From Embiotoca jacksoni (Eukaryota > Chordata > Actinopteri > Embiotocidae), in the NCBI GenBank assembly GCA_022577435.1, contig JAKOON010000026.1, positions 5,002,642 through 5,066,641 of the forward strand: 64,000 nucleotides of DNA, written 5' to 3'. The notes beneath the pieces are model-generated. The model was not told the origin of the DNA and ran no database searches. It worked only from the letters and a program-made list of their open reading frames with translations. Position 1 is the first letter of the stretch. Every line of letters begins with the position of its first letter. Shown piece by piece: positions 26,801 to 34,960 of this stretch. The translations under genes were made by a program, and so were the position numbers.

Positions 26801-29800
26801 TGATTAAGCTACTGACTGAACTTTCAGGGCCGCCGATAAAACGTATTGGAGGCCGCACTGTGTGGCGCTTTCAGTCTTCAGTTCCTCCCAGCCCATAACT
26901 ATGGCAGCAGTGTGTTGAGGCGAGTTGAAGACTTCAAGCGCTGCGCAGATTCACGACCCGGATCCCGGCTGTCGTCAGAGCGAACGACGACGAAGGATGT
27001 TTACGTTGTGAATTTACTTTTTTTTTTTACCCCGTGTTCGCTGGTTCACATGATCTTTTGTCAGGTCCCTTGCACTTGAGAGTTTGAGCAGCTTTCTGAA
27101 ATTTCAGCAAACTTGCATCAGCTAACATCTGAATATTTGACGCACCAAAGTAACTAAAAGTCTGATTTTTAGTATTTGTACTTATATACTTCCATTTTAT
27201 GCCATTTTAAAGTACATTTGAGAGGCAGATATTGTACTTTTTTACCCCACATTTACATGAAATACAAATCGCATAAATTATGTTGTATTATAGTATCATA
27301 GATTAAGATATAGCAATAATTACCGCACCTCTCTGAGCTGCAAACTTCAAGCGATCTAGTTTATTGTGGTCAGGAAACCGTCGGTGTTTTGCTGAAAAAG
27401 GTCAGAAAAAGGTATTATTTTCAGTTTGAGAATAATCCGACCCCATGTGTAATTTAATACTATTAAGTGTGAAGCCCCTGTGTTACCTCTGATGCACTGC
27501 AGCATCTCGCTGCTTCTTCACATCTCGAATGTCATTGATGTTTTCTCATGAATTAATTTGTCTCTGATACACCTGCACCCGGAGGACTCTTTATCAGCTC
27601 CTGCAGAGAAGTGATAGAGAAGTGCTTGACACAGTATTCACATGCAAGACCTTCGCCTTTTTATTCTCATATTCTGCATTCTTAGATTTTTATTCTTATT
27701 CTTAAAATGTTGGACTCAGAGTGGAGGCAAATAAGACTTGGAACTTTTTCTACAGTAAAAAATAAAGCGGTGAAGCACAAAAACTTTCTTTCAGAATATT
27801 TTGGTTGCCGTTTTACTCTGTTGTTGCAACACTTTGTCCGAGTAATCTTACTTATTTACTGCTAATTACACAGCAAGTACGTTTTGACAGAAGCTAATGC
27901 CACCTGGACTTTGTTTGTTATCAACATAATAAGAACGCTTTTTTAAAGTTGTTTATTTACCTAAATATAATGTCCCATTTTCTGACAGTATGTAGCACCT
28001 AAAGATTGGTTTAACTTTTTTTCTTTACATTTAGGAACTCAAAGCACTTAAAAATTTAAGTAAAGTGAAAAGTCACGGTCTTGGTTTAATGTTTAAAAAG
28101 TCCACACAGTTATGCTGCTATATCATATATCTTAATAAAGTACATTTCATGAGAGGATTGTTGGGGAGCAGTTCATTAAAGAATAACCAGATGTTAATGG
28201 CTGGTTTATACCGACATCAAATGTATGCATATTAAATAATTTATAATTCATATATAATCTGATGAAGTTGCTTTATCAGATTGCTTTATTTTTAATACCA
28301 TTTTCTACGCTGTAAAACTGAAAGCTAAATTACATCCTTCTGATCAGTGTTATGGTGCTCCTAAAAATAATTACATAATTACATTTTACGCCTCAGAGAA
28401 GTATGTAATTGTGTATCTATCGTGAAACCCTGCCTGCACCACAGGCCTGTCAATCAACCAGACACACCCATAAACACACCGCTTTTCGAGGCCTAGCATC
28501 TGATTAATAATGGGATTATTTTCAGATGGACCGACAGCAAACTAATGAGGACTGACTTTACCAAATGACATTGTAAAAACTTGTAGAAAAAATTTATTGA
28601 CTTTGTATTTCATGAGTTGAAGTTGAATGGGAGTCAATGGAGCTGGAGCCTTTTTGTAGCCAACCCCTAGTGGCCCTTGGTGGCATTGCACTTTAACGTA
28701 TTGGCCTAATTTGTTTGACCCGGACACTAAATCATCTTTTATACCCAGTTTATGGTCAAAATGATCCTTCACTCCTCCCCAGCTCATCAAAATATGGTCA
28801 CTTCTGGCTCCAAAAATAAAAATAAAAAAAATAAATAAGATGGTGGCTGCCAACATGCCAGATACGGCAGATATTTCGATATGGCCAATACAAGCCTAAT
28901 TCAGAGGAGATATTAAAAAGATTCCTACCATATGGCAGTGCTACATGACCAGCATGGTTTTTGTTTGTAAAGGGGAGTTTACTGCACAAAGCCAGAAAAG
29001 ATACTGTTGAGACTTCACTGTGGAGAAAAATCCTGCAACCAAAACCGACTGTTCATTTGCACAAACTGTCACAGTAGAATCACATGTTTGTTTTGTGTTT
29101 GGAGTGACAGGTGAGGATTTGGTCACTCCTCAGACTTAAAATCCCACTCTGTGACTGTTCTCGGCTGTAATCCCTCTTGATGTCAGCGTGTCCTCCTGTT
29201 TCTCCGATCCTCTCCATTTTCTCCTTCTCACTTCTCAACCCCCGCCTTCGCTCATCCACAATGTGGGGTTTTTGCTTTCGAAAAGCGACTTCTTTTCCTT
29301 TCCCTTCCCTCCCCTCAGGCGCATCTCTCCAGCAGATTAATACATTGGGACTTGAGACACTAGAAGATTCAAGGCAGCGAGCTAATTTTGAGATGTGCAT
29401 AATTTCCTCGGGGTAACAGAAATTAACTGGCTCATATAAGATGAATTGTCAGCCAACTGCTTCTGTATCTTCGTTAAAAAGCACCACAAACTGGTTTCAT
29501 TTGTCACACCGATCAGTGGACGTCTTTCTTTTTTAAATTTTGTTTTCAAAGGGTGGAAACATGCTGGAGGAAGCTGCGCACGGTGATGATGTAAGAAGAC
29601 GCACTGAGGCGTCGTGTTTCGTGCAGCACGCCTGTTTGATCTGCGGCGCCCTGGGGAAATGTAGTAGACTTTAAGTATACGTGTGGAACCGGAGAGTATA
29701 CTAAGTACACTACGTTTATCCAGGGGATGCCTGCTGGATTCCCAACACGGACGAGAGAAGACGGAGAAACCTTAAAACTGGACGCTTAAAAACAAAGAGT

Positions 29801-30641
29801 TTAACTGTCCTCTGTTGTCAATGACAGTACTACAAGTATTACTGTATGTTCGGAGTATTTTTGTCACCACAATCACTATTACGTTGTGTAAACGAGTTGT
29901 CTCAGATATCATAACATAATTTCTTGTACTGCTTGTACTTCTGCTACTTCATCTGCCAATCATATTAATACTACTACTAACCTACGACTGCAACTATCTT
30001 GATCTATTAACCAAGTTACCAATCTACCTACCCAGGTGCTACTATTAATACTACGTTTTCTACTACTGCTTCTGCTACTTCATCTACCAAGTGTACTATT
30101 TCTGTTACTACTACTACTAAACTAAGTTACTATTCTACAACTACTACTATTACTGCATCTATTTTTTTTAATACTATTGCTTCGACTACTTCATCTACCA
30201 AGCGTACTATTTCTGTTACTACCACCACCACCTCGATACATTAACAATGGCTTTCAATAAACCTATTATTACTATTACAACTACTGCTGTCATGACTACA
30301 CTGCTCATAATGACTAATTCTGTGTGTTTTAGTTCTACAGGTGTTTCAGGGCGTTTCTCAGCTGCTCCCTCCCCGAGGGAGGCTCCAGCTTGAAGACGGT
30401 TTCTCGCGTGACCAAAACTTTGCGCACCGCCCGCCAGGAGAAGGGCCCCCACGTGTCCACTGCCGCCCCGTCCACGCCCCTGCCCACGCCCCTGCCCACG
30501 CCCACCTCCGTCCACAGGTCCACGCGGGGGTCCAACCAAGTGACTCCGCCCCCAACTAATCAAGACTGCGCCGCCCCCCAAAGTCCCGATGCCGTCAGCC
30601 CCAGACCTAAACTGGTTCTGGTGGCTCACTACAGGGAATAA
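4051..30641 (+). CDS. TMT-type opsin (teleost multiple tissue opsin / encephalopsin group), 4 exons
   Basis: The coding sequence joins 4051-4423, 12362-12690, 22980-23213 and 30333-30641 with GT-AG introns in phases 1, 0 and 0, giving 414 residues. It is a seven-helix, retinal-binding light receptor acting at the plasma membrane of non-visual photosensitive cells. Visible marks are an N-glycosylation site (N5), the C114/C191 disulphide pair, E138-R139-Y140 at the end of helix 3, the Schiff-base lysine K296 in AKFSTVINP, NPFIY at 302-306 and NKQ at 310-312. The counterion position of visual opsins is Y117, while E185 occupies the E181-equivalent site, as in ancestral-type bistable opsins. Blocks such as GFVNSCLGIVSLISL, GPEGPGTTCSV and NKQFYRCFRAF match TMT opsins better than OPN3 as I recall them. 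The TMT1/2/3 paralogue is unresolved. The start is the first in-frame ATG. Confidence 0.95.
5555..6300. repeat. Degenerate minisatellite in opsin intron 1, units about 50-65 bp
   Basis: The motif TTTTCTCTTTGGAGTCTGGA, followed by CTTGCAGTRAGG, recurs with substitutions near 5570, 5680, 5772, 5829, 5891, 5953, 6021, 6074, 6111, 6166, 6215 and 6272. Spacing in the core is mostly 49-68 bp. Units are joined by stretches such as GTTGCTCTTAAATCAGTTRTTTTCT. The copies are diverged, so the array is old. Confidence 0.8.
9060..9256. repeat. Purine-rich (GA) tract
   Basis: The plus strand is about 200 bp of mostly A and G with short GGAGA/GAGAGA units. The matching strand reads as Ser/Pro/Leu-rich open frames that are compositional artefacts. 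Purine/pyrimidine asymmetry of this kind can favour triplex structures. No gene is implied. Confidence 0.65.
10176..10480 (+). repeat. Dispersed repeat family, copy 1
   Basis: It starts with ACTGTATATAAAAGTGGACG and continues with a GGGTCT...AAGTG block, GAGGGCCACCAGGGGTTGG and AGACTCCC. It ends with the CAAATATGGTCACTTCTGG and GACGTCACTG blocks. The central part present in copies 2, 4, 5 and 6 is mostly deleted. The family has no coding capacity and is unclassified. Confidence 0.75.
12362..12690 (+). CDS. TMT opsin exon 2 (residues 125-234)
   Basis: It encodes the rest of helix 3 with the ERY motif (SYERYCTMM), helix 4 (GGICFSWLYSVAWTVPPLLGW), extracellular loop 2 with the disulphide cysteine in GPGTTCSVDW, and helix 5 (ISYIVCLFTFCLLLPFGVIL). 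The acceptor CACCCAG|GC completes the glycine codon split by intron 1. The donor is ATCAGACAG|GTGCGA. The exon is about 60% GC in an AT-rich setting. Confidence 0.95.
12790..12826. repeat. Poly-T tract
   Basis: A T homopolymer of about 37 bases, about 100 bp after opsin exon 2. On the minus strand it would be a poly-A tail, but no attached retroposon body was recognised. Confidence 0.9.
13005..13099. repeat. (GT)n microsatellite, about 95 bp
   Basis: A nearly perfect GT array with two GC interruptions near its 3' end. It is about 310 bp downstream of opsin exon 2 and likely polymorphic. Confidence 0.97.
13791..14210 (+). repeat. Dispersed repeat family, copy 2 (near full length)
   Basis: It begins GTGTATATAAAAATGGACGT and contains CTGAAAATGAGGCCAATAC, GAGGGCCACTAGGGGTTG, ATAGACTCCCATTGAACTTC and TGATTGACAGGCCTGTGGTG. 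It ends in a CTCGTCCAACGATGTCAACTTCTG block. The order of blocks is the same as in copies 5 and 7. Short open frames across it are not conserved between copies. Confidence 0.8.
14456..14490. repeat. Short imperfect (GT)n tract
   Basis: Interrupted GT repeats with TT interruptions. A minor feature. Confidence 0.85.
16625..16908 (+). mobile_element. 5'-truncated LINE 3' end
   Basis: Plus-strand translation near 16635 reads CHKDRYRRSFLPTAIKW, matching the C-terminal block CHNDRYRRSFLPTAI of the element at 41371-42110. It is followed by an AT-rich 3' UTR ending in CTTGCGGGATTAATAAT and an ATCT microsatellite. That layout is typical of a non-LTR retrotransposon truncated at its 5' end during reverse transcription. 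The same 3'-terminal motif recurs at about 21905-21955 and 23403-23460. Confidence 0.8.
16909..17031. repeat. (ATCT)n microsatellite at a LINE tail
   Basis: About 30 tandem ATCT units with one CATC variant. It directly abuts the LINE 3' end, so it probably grew from the element's tail. Confidence 0.95.
17310..17500 (+). pseudogene. LINE reverse-transcriptase fragment
   Basis: The plus strand from 17328 reads YGIPQGSVLGPFLFFIYTL, which is the conserved RT block around GxPQGSVLGP. About 70 bp further, in another frame, KHRISLDFYADLS corresponds to the block with the catalytic YADD, here YADL. One frameshift separates the two and a catalytic Asp is lost, so this is a dead scrap. It lies just after the LINE tail at 16909-17031 but probably belongs to a different insertion. 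Confidence 0.75.
18144..18211. repeat. (GT)n microsatellite
   Basis: About 68 bp of perfect GT repeat. A second array follows about 170 bp later. Confidence 0.95.
18378..18418. repeat. (GT)n microsatellite
   Basis: About 40 bp of perfect GT repeat, close to the larger array at 18144-18211. Confidence 0.95.
20287..20308. repeat. Short (TA)n tract
   Basis: Eleven TA units, seen directly. Confidence 0.85.
21895..22015 (-). mobile_element. Miniature LINE derivative (5' head joined to 3' tail)
   Basis: On the minus strand, GCGCCGCGCTAGTGGCAGCC plus TGCTGCAGCAGCTCC matches the 5' ends of the LINE copies at about 43340-43401 and 42060-42101. Only about 20 bp later comes CCCCTCGGGGATTAATAAAG, the 3' terminal motif of the same kind of LINE. 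Essentially the whole body is missing. It may be a short internally deleted element or the remains of two adjacent insertions. Confidence 0.65.
22016..22190 (-). mobile_element. tRNA-derived SINE-type repeat
   Basis: Read on the minus strand, it starts GGCAGCATGGTGGTGCAGTG, followed by GTTAGCAC (A-box-like) and GGTTCCGGGTTCGAATCGG (B box). Then come TTTGCATGTTCTCCCTGTGC and a TCCTCCCATCATCCAAAAAC tail, the widely dispersed fish repeat layout. It directly abuts the miniature LINE derivative. It is not a functional tRNA because no cloverleaf closes. Confidence 0.75.
22980..23213 (+). CDS. TMT opsin exon 3 (residues 235-312)
   Basis: It contains the end of cytoplasmic loop 3 (RRREQR), helix 6 (VLVMVITMVMCYLVCWLPYGVV, with the CWLPY motif) and helix 7 with Schiff-base K296, NPFIY and MNKQ. 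The acceptor is CCGTGTCAG|GTC and the donor AACAAACAG|GTGAGC. At 78 codons both ends are phase 0, so it could be skipped without a frameshift, but that would remove the chromophore lysine. Confidence 0.95.
23403..23710 (-). mobile_element. LINE 3' UTR fragment
   Basis: The plus strand reads GACTATTAATCCCGCGGTGG and then GGAAATTGAG, the reverse complement of the CCCCNNNGGGATTAATA terminus seen at 16880-16910 and 21905-21955. AT-rich 3' UTR-like sequence with a TA microsatellite (23615-23641) follows. No coding part is recognisable. Confidence 0.65.
24742..24780. repeat. (CA)n microsatellite with ATAT interruption
   Basis: About 28 bp of CA, then ATATATACACAC. Seen directly. Confidence 0.9.
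25365..25605 (+). mobile_element. tRNA-derived SINE
   Basis: A box-like TGGCTCAGACGATAATG is followed by GGTTGGCGGTTTGATCCC as B box. The element-specific body contains TCTTAAGGCAAGACCACTGAA, CGATGGCGGGC, TGTGTGAATG-like sequence and GCGCCGTGAGACCGCTCAGG, in the usual order for fish tRNA-derived SINEs. Mutated boxes (TTTGATCC instead of TTCGATCC) suggest an old copy. Confidence 0.75.
25805..25940 (+). repeat. Dispersed repeat family, copy 3 (3' part only)
   Basis: CAAATACGGTCACTGCCCGG, CCAAACCGCTCGGGACTAGC, CAAGATGG-like and GGTGACGTCACTG blocks match the 3' parts of copies 1 and 5. The 5' two thirds are absent. Confidence 0.6.
26095..26440. repeat. Purine-rich tract
   Basis: About 350 bp with a strongly A/G-biased plus strand (GGAAAGAAAAAGAGGAG and similar). 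The opposite strand gives Phe/Ser/Pro-rich open frames that are artefacts of composition. There is no tandem unit. Confidence 0.6.
26537..26593. repeat. (CA)n microsatellite
   Basis: About 56 bp of perfect CA repeat. Confidence 0.96.
26756..26800. repeat. (GT)n microsatellite
   Basis: About 43 bp of perfect GT repeat, 165 bp after a CA array. The two arrays are complementary, so they could pair as an inverted repeat. Confidence 0.95.
28435..28850 (-). repeat. Dispersed repeat family, copy 4 (mostly minus orientation)
   Basis: On the plus strand it reads CACCACAGGCCTGTCAATCA, GATTATTTTCAGATGGACCG, GGGAGTCAATGGAGCTGGAG, CCAACCCCTAGTGGCCC and ATTGGCCTAATTTG. These are reverse complements of copies 2 and 5 in the expected order. 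The last part (about 28765-28850, CTCCTCCCCAGCTCATCAAA then ATATGGTCACTTCTGGC) is in the opposite, plus orientation, so this copy is rearranged or two copies meet. Confidence 0.75.
29935..30240. repeat. ACT-rich tandem repeat next to opsin exon 4
   Basis: A core near CTACTTCATCTACCAAGNGT, followed by ACTATTTCTGTTACTACTAC, recurs at about 29939, 30068 and 30179 in roughly 110-130 bp units. Units are linked by (ACT/TAC)n-like sequence. The last unit ends about 90 bp before the exon 4 acceptor, in the region where the branch point and polypyrimidine tract lie. Confidence 0.7.
30333..30641 (+). CDS. TMT opsin exon 4 (residues 313-414 and stop)
   Basis: It encodes helix 8 and the cytoplasmic tail: FYRCFRAFLSCSLPEGGSS, with cysteines that could be palmitoylated, then a Ser/Thr/Pro-rich tail containing a repeated PLPTPLPTPT stretch and a basic TKTLRTARQEK segment. 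The acceptor is GTGTGTTTTAG|TTC. The TAA at 30639-30641 is embedded in AATAAA. Tail Ser/Thr residues are plausible GPCR-kinase sites (inference). A 168-codon minus-strand open frame across this exon is its antisense shadow. Confidence 0.92.
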   Translation, partial: FYRCFRAFLSCSLPEGGSSLKTVSRVTKTLRTARQEKGPHVSTAAPSTPLPTPLPTPTSVHRSTRGSNQVTPPPTNQDCAAPQSPDAVSPRPKLVLVAHYRE

Positions 30642-30642
30642 A
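30637..30642 (+). terminator. AATAAA overlapping the opsin stop codon
   Basis: The hexamer spans the TAA stop. If used, the 3' UTR would be only about 15-30 bases. I saw no other canonical hexamer in the next few hundred bases; GAATAAAATG near 31765 is a later candidate. The true cleavage site cannot be decided from sequence alone. Confidence 0.3.
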
Positions 30643-31827
30643 AAAAAACCCAGAGACAACGGGAACTGAACGTGCACAGAGAGGAGAAGGAGCAAACGAG
30701 CGGGGGGTCTCCAATTAAGGAACAAATCTTCTTGATAGCAGAAAAGAGCGAGCGCAAAGTGAACTCAGCGGGAGTCTTAATTACGATCGTTGAAAAGGGA
30801 CACGGAAAACGTCTCATCCTGCTTACCCGGAGGTTCCGTGTACAACGCAGAAGGCAGATGTGAAGATTAGGGCTACACGTAGTGCTTTGTGTCAAGGTTA
30901 CACACTTCTGCCATCAGGATGAATTTGACAAAAATAATCCCATCCCATCCTACGGAAGAGCACAGATGTTGCATTAAAGCCCCCCCTCCCCCCCACAACT
31001 CCACCCCGCCTGAAGTTTGCCCAAAAAGGGCCCTCGAGGGATTCATCCCAGATTCCCCACTCGGCAGACTTGTGTCCGTCTGTCAAGACGGCTGTTTCTT
31101 TCATACGGCGGGATGATTAATTTTGAGGTTGACGTGGAGAAGCTGATTATAAAACAGAACGCCTGCTCTTTGCAAGAATTCATGAGTACTTCTACAATGT
31201 GATTACTCATGCCGGGAGGCAAACTAATGTCAACGGTCTGCATTGGAAAATGGGTACGCTGGTAACACTTTACTTTTTATCCCCTATTTATTCAGCAGTT
31301 TTTAGCAGTATGTAAACATTTACTAAGTGGTTTAAAAGTGTCTGTAAGCGGATATAAAGGTCTTTTTTTTTTTGTCTTTATTGATGTAGAACATTTTCAA
31401 CAGCTAGTTCTGTGCAAAAAAAAACGTGAAATGTTTACGTACTGCTGAAAAATGCGATATGAGGAGGTTGAAAGAGGACCGGTTATGCTGTTCTGTATTT
31501 TGTCATGAATGTCATATGAAACTTGGCAAAATTTTCAAACGATGAGATCGGTCTGCTCTGATCACTCGGTTCGAGCTGACGTCGGCTTGTCGTGGATTTC
31601 TTGATCTGCTTCGGGCAAAAGCATGCCGCGAAGCAGAGACACGCACATCCAACCAGCTCGGTACCAAAATGAGTTAAGCCTCGGGCTGTCCGACGTGTGC
31701 ACTACCTCTCCTGCACTGCACAGCGTGTCTGGTGCGGCGCTACAACTGCCAGTCTTAACATTTGAATAAAATGAGTTTCCCTTTAACGACGGCCACCAGT
31801 AATGAATGTTTGAGGTCCGACAAGCGA

Positions 31828-32095
31828 ACCAAAAAAGTAGGCACGGGATTTTTTTGTTTTGTTTACCCTCGTTCATAGCGAGACACACAGACACAGTCGA
31901 GAGAGTATGATAATATACTGTACTTCGAGTGTACGCTGGGTTTCGGCTATGATTATATAGTGCACATGTGATCACAAATCTTTTTCTTGCCTTTTTGTTT
32001 TGGTGGGAACCATGCGGGTCTATTTTCTAGGCGATGCATTGCAGCCTGTGTAGCGGATTTCCCACAAGTACACTTATTAAAAGGGGCATAGGGCA
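31828..32095 (+). repeat. Unclassified repeat shared with 47630-47860, copy A
   Basis: Both places share AACCAAAAA, GGCACG followed by a T-rich run, TTTACCC, then TGATTATATAGTGCACATGT here against TGATTATAGTGTACAGATGT there, followed by GATCACA and a T-rich stretch, in the same order. There is no coding capacity. The limits of the element are uncertain. Confidence 0.5.
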
Positions 32096-33869
32096 GAAAA
32101 AAAGAATTAAGATTAAGAAAAATAGGGATTTTTTTTTTCTTCTTCTCTTAATCAGTCAAAACTACTAAAGTGGAGTCCTTTAATAAATAAAAACAACAAT
32201 ATGAACATTAGCATAATAGGTCTCCTTTAAAGTAAAGTGTTGCTGATGCAATGGATGGGTCTTTTCGGAAGTGTTTTTGGTATGAAACCTTTTCCTGTGT
32301 GAATTCAGATGTGTATATTTTTGGAGGTTTTAATGAATGTGGGGTGTATGGCGTCTCAAAGGAGGAATATGTTAGCTACGAGTCAAGAATTAGCATGGAA
32401 ATAAGCACAATTGCACTTTACGGATGGAGAAGAACGATGGCGAAGAAGACATGAAATTGCATTCATTCTGCTCCATTAATTCAATTATGAAAATGAAAAA
32501 TTCACATAAATAGGTCAGGCTTTTTGTGTGTATTGATGTATCTTTGTTACATAACTAAATGATGTGCTTTCTTAATTGGAGAAGTCACTCAGGAACATTT
32601 TGGAGAAGCACAGTGTTCTTTAGCGGAGGTTTCATAAATTGTTTGTTGATTTTTTTTTTTTTAATGCAATGACATATTTTGTCAGTTTAAGTGTTTAGCT
32701 ACTGTAGCAGGATTATTCTGCATTTCTTTCCCCAACAATAATTTGGGGTAAGCATTTTTCATGACCCCGTTTCCATGCCTGATATTTGAGGATTTGATAC
32801 AGAGTATTAAAGATTTGTTGAGCAATTTCATGCAATTTAGAAGTGAGAAGCATTTTATTATGCCTTTATTTACGCTTTTGCGGCATATAGGCTCCCTGTT
32901 ATCAGTGCTGGGACTGTTACGAAAGCCATTAAAGGGAAATTTCACCTTATTATCTTGTTATCTGTGACGTGTAAATACATTTCACTGTTTTAAGTTGTCA
33001 AGGTGTTTCTGAAGCTGCCCCTTCTCTTTGTTTAGTGGAAATGTAGTTTTATGTTGTCTCCTAATGTATTTTACTTTGTTTATGTAACATAAATGAAATC
33101 ATGTCACAGACAAATATCTCAGTCGTTTTCTATTGACTTCACCCAAAGTGTGAGTATGTGTGTCTTCCCTGAGAAACGGGGAGCTCAGTGTCACTTTCTC
33201 TGATTCCCTCTCCTCCATATTCATGTGTTGATTAATCCATGAATTATTAACGCAGGCATTATTACGGGGAGGAAAGTAGATTAACGTTCAGAATTACAGC
33301 CTTCGTCTCGGTGAGAAACAAACAGCATGCGGAGCGTTCGAATGGATTATTACAACTGACAGCCCTGAATGCATAATGAGCTGAGGGCTGCAAACTCACA
33401 CAGGCGAAATAAGGCAAAAAGTCAATAATGGAGTTTGCATAGTGTTTTTCTCAATCCCATCTGTTGAGTGTCAAAGTCCTGCGGGACTGAAACGTGGCTC
33501 CATTAACGTTCACAGTCGTGGATTGGAAAGGCCAGAGATGTACTCGACAACTGTTTGTTTCGTGAACGTTGTCGCTTACATAATTGCGTCTGTCCTCTGC
33601 GTGTTACTGGAGGACTCCACGAGTGGGTACACGAGAGAAACTGATATAATTAGAACGTGCAGATTTGCCTGATGTAAACCACAAACAGGGCAGCGATCGA
33701 GGGGGTCAGTACTTTGCTGATTCTGAGATTCTAAAAGGACAAAACACGGCATCATCCGCCCTCCGTTTTTCCAGCATTTTCCGAAGTGCACGGATGTAAT
33801 AGTCTCGGACTTGTTTCCACTTAGTCTTGCAGGTCCCTGTCTGTCACAACTTCATACTGCCCCATATAG

Positions 33870-34265
33870 TGTAAAAAAAAAAAAGAAGTGGATGTAGCTT
33901 CCAGGTCTGGAAAATGAGGCTGATGCTGAAGTGCCTTAAGCTGCGATGCCACCGGGTGCCACTAGAGGCTGGCTTCAAAAAAACCTCCAGCTTTGGCGCT
34001 CCATCTGAAAATAATCCCGTCATTAATTCGGAAAATATTCCTCAAAAAGCTTTTGAGGTTTTTAGGAGCAATCTGTTTGATTGACAGGCCTGTGGTGCAG
34101 TCAAGGTAACAGGTGTCGGTGGGCGGGACGTAGTATCGTCGAGTTTCCAATCAGATCGAGTCAGATCCACCGCTCACTCCTCCCCAGCCCGCCCAAATTT
34201 GGTCACGTCCAGCTCCAAACCGCTCCGAACTTGCAAGATGGCGCCGGCTAAAATCCAGGTTATTT
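33870..34265 (+). repeat. Dispersed repeat family, copy 5 (near full length)
   Basis: It contains AAGTGGATGTAGCTTCCAGG, GAAAATGAGGCTGATGCTGA, GTGCCACTAGAGGCTGGC, GATTGACAGGCCTGTGGTGC, GGTCACGTCCAGCTCCAAAC and CAAGATGGCGCCGGCTAA. The block order equals copy 2. It is followed at once by a Tc1-like fragment. Confidence 0.8.
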
Positions 34266-34435
34266 TTTAGCAACAAATTCCCTCGATATCAATGTGATGA
34301 AGCATCTGTGGGATGTGCTGAAAAAAAACACAAGTCCGATCCATGGAGGCTCCACCTCACAGGACTTAAAGGATCTGCTGCTAATGTCTCGGTAGGCGAG
34401 TGGTTTTAATGTTAGCGGCTAATCAGTGTCTCGCA
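34266..34435 (+). mobile_element. Tc1/mariner-type transposon 3' fragment
   Basis: GATGAAGCATCTGTGGGATG, CCGATCCATGGAGGCTCCAC and GGACTTAAAGGATCTGCTGC correspond to the end of a degenerate transposase region common in fish genomes. TTTTAATGTTAGCGGCTAAT resembles the usual ATAATGTTATGGCTGATC terminal inverted repeat. Frameshifts and stops make it non-coding. It is related to the fragment at 46795-46912. Confidence 0.55.
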
Positions 34436-34439
34436 CTAT

Positions 34440-34960
34440 TAGACAGGACTTGCATTCAATTTTGAACTCTCAGCCTTGATCAGGTGAGCGGAGAGAGAAA
34501 AGAGAAGCATAGAGACACAAGTGACTATCAACTGTTAGTGCGGCCAGTAACTGAGACCAGAAACATGTTGGTTCAGGGCCAAGGAATACTTACTGGACAA
34601 AAAAAACAAACAAATCTACAGAACCGAGGAAAGACAACAAACAATAAATGCACCGAGTTGGAGAGAAGAGGAGATCAATGCATAACTAAGAGATGGCTCA
34701 AGGTCACTTGCAGAGTCCCAACTATAAGCTTTATCAAAAAGGAAAGTTTTAAGCTTAATTTTTAAAAGCAGAGAGGGTTTCTGCCTCTGACCCACTGAGG
34801 GAGCTGCTTCCAATGAGAAACCGCTAAAAGCTCTGCCTCCACTTCTACTTTTGGAAACTAAGAAACACAAACAGGTCTGAAAGGTCTTTAAGATAAGATG
34901 AAGCTTTGGCTTTAGAGAGCTTAGCTGTGAAAAGTTACAGCTAAAATCATTTTAAGCTGT
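34440..34960. repeat. Fish dispersed repeat, class unresolved
   Basis: AACTATAAGCTTTATCAAAA, then AGGAAAGTTTTAAGCTTAAT, CAGAGAGGGTTTCTGCCTCTG, AAAGCTCTGCCTCC and TCTACTTTTGGAAACTA follow the order of a repeat I recognise as widespread in teleost genomes. I cannot name its superfamily. There is no intact coding frame. Confidence 0.5.

Larger units (their letters stand above)
23214..30332 (+). other. Opsin intron 3 (7.1 kb)
   Basis: It holds a LINE 3' end (23403-23710), CA/GT arrays, a tRNA-derived SINE (25365-25605), a partial and a full copy of the dispersed repeat, a long purine tract (26095-26440) and an ACT-rich tandem repeat near the acceptor (29935-30240). The stretches 23900-24700 and 26900-28430 are AT-rich with nothing recognised. 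Confidence 0.8.

Noticed and set aside
30219..30725. 168-codon minus-strand open frame
   Set aside because: Antisense of opsin exon 4 plus the ACT repeat; Gly/Arg-rich translation is a by-product of the Pro/Thr-rich sense tail.
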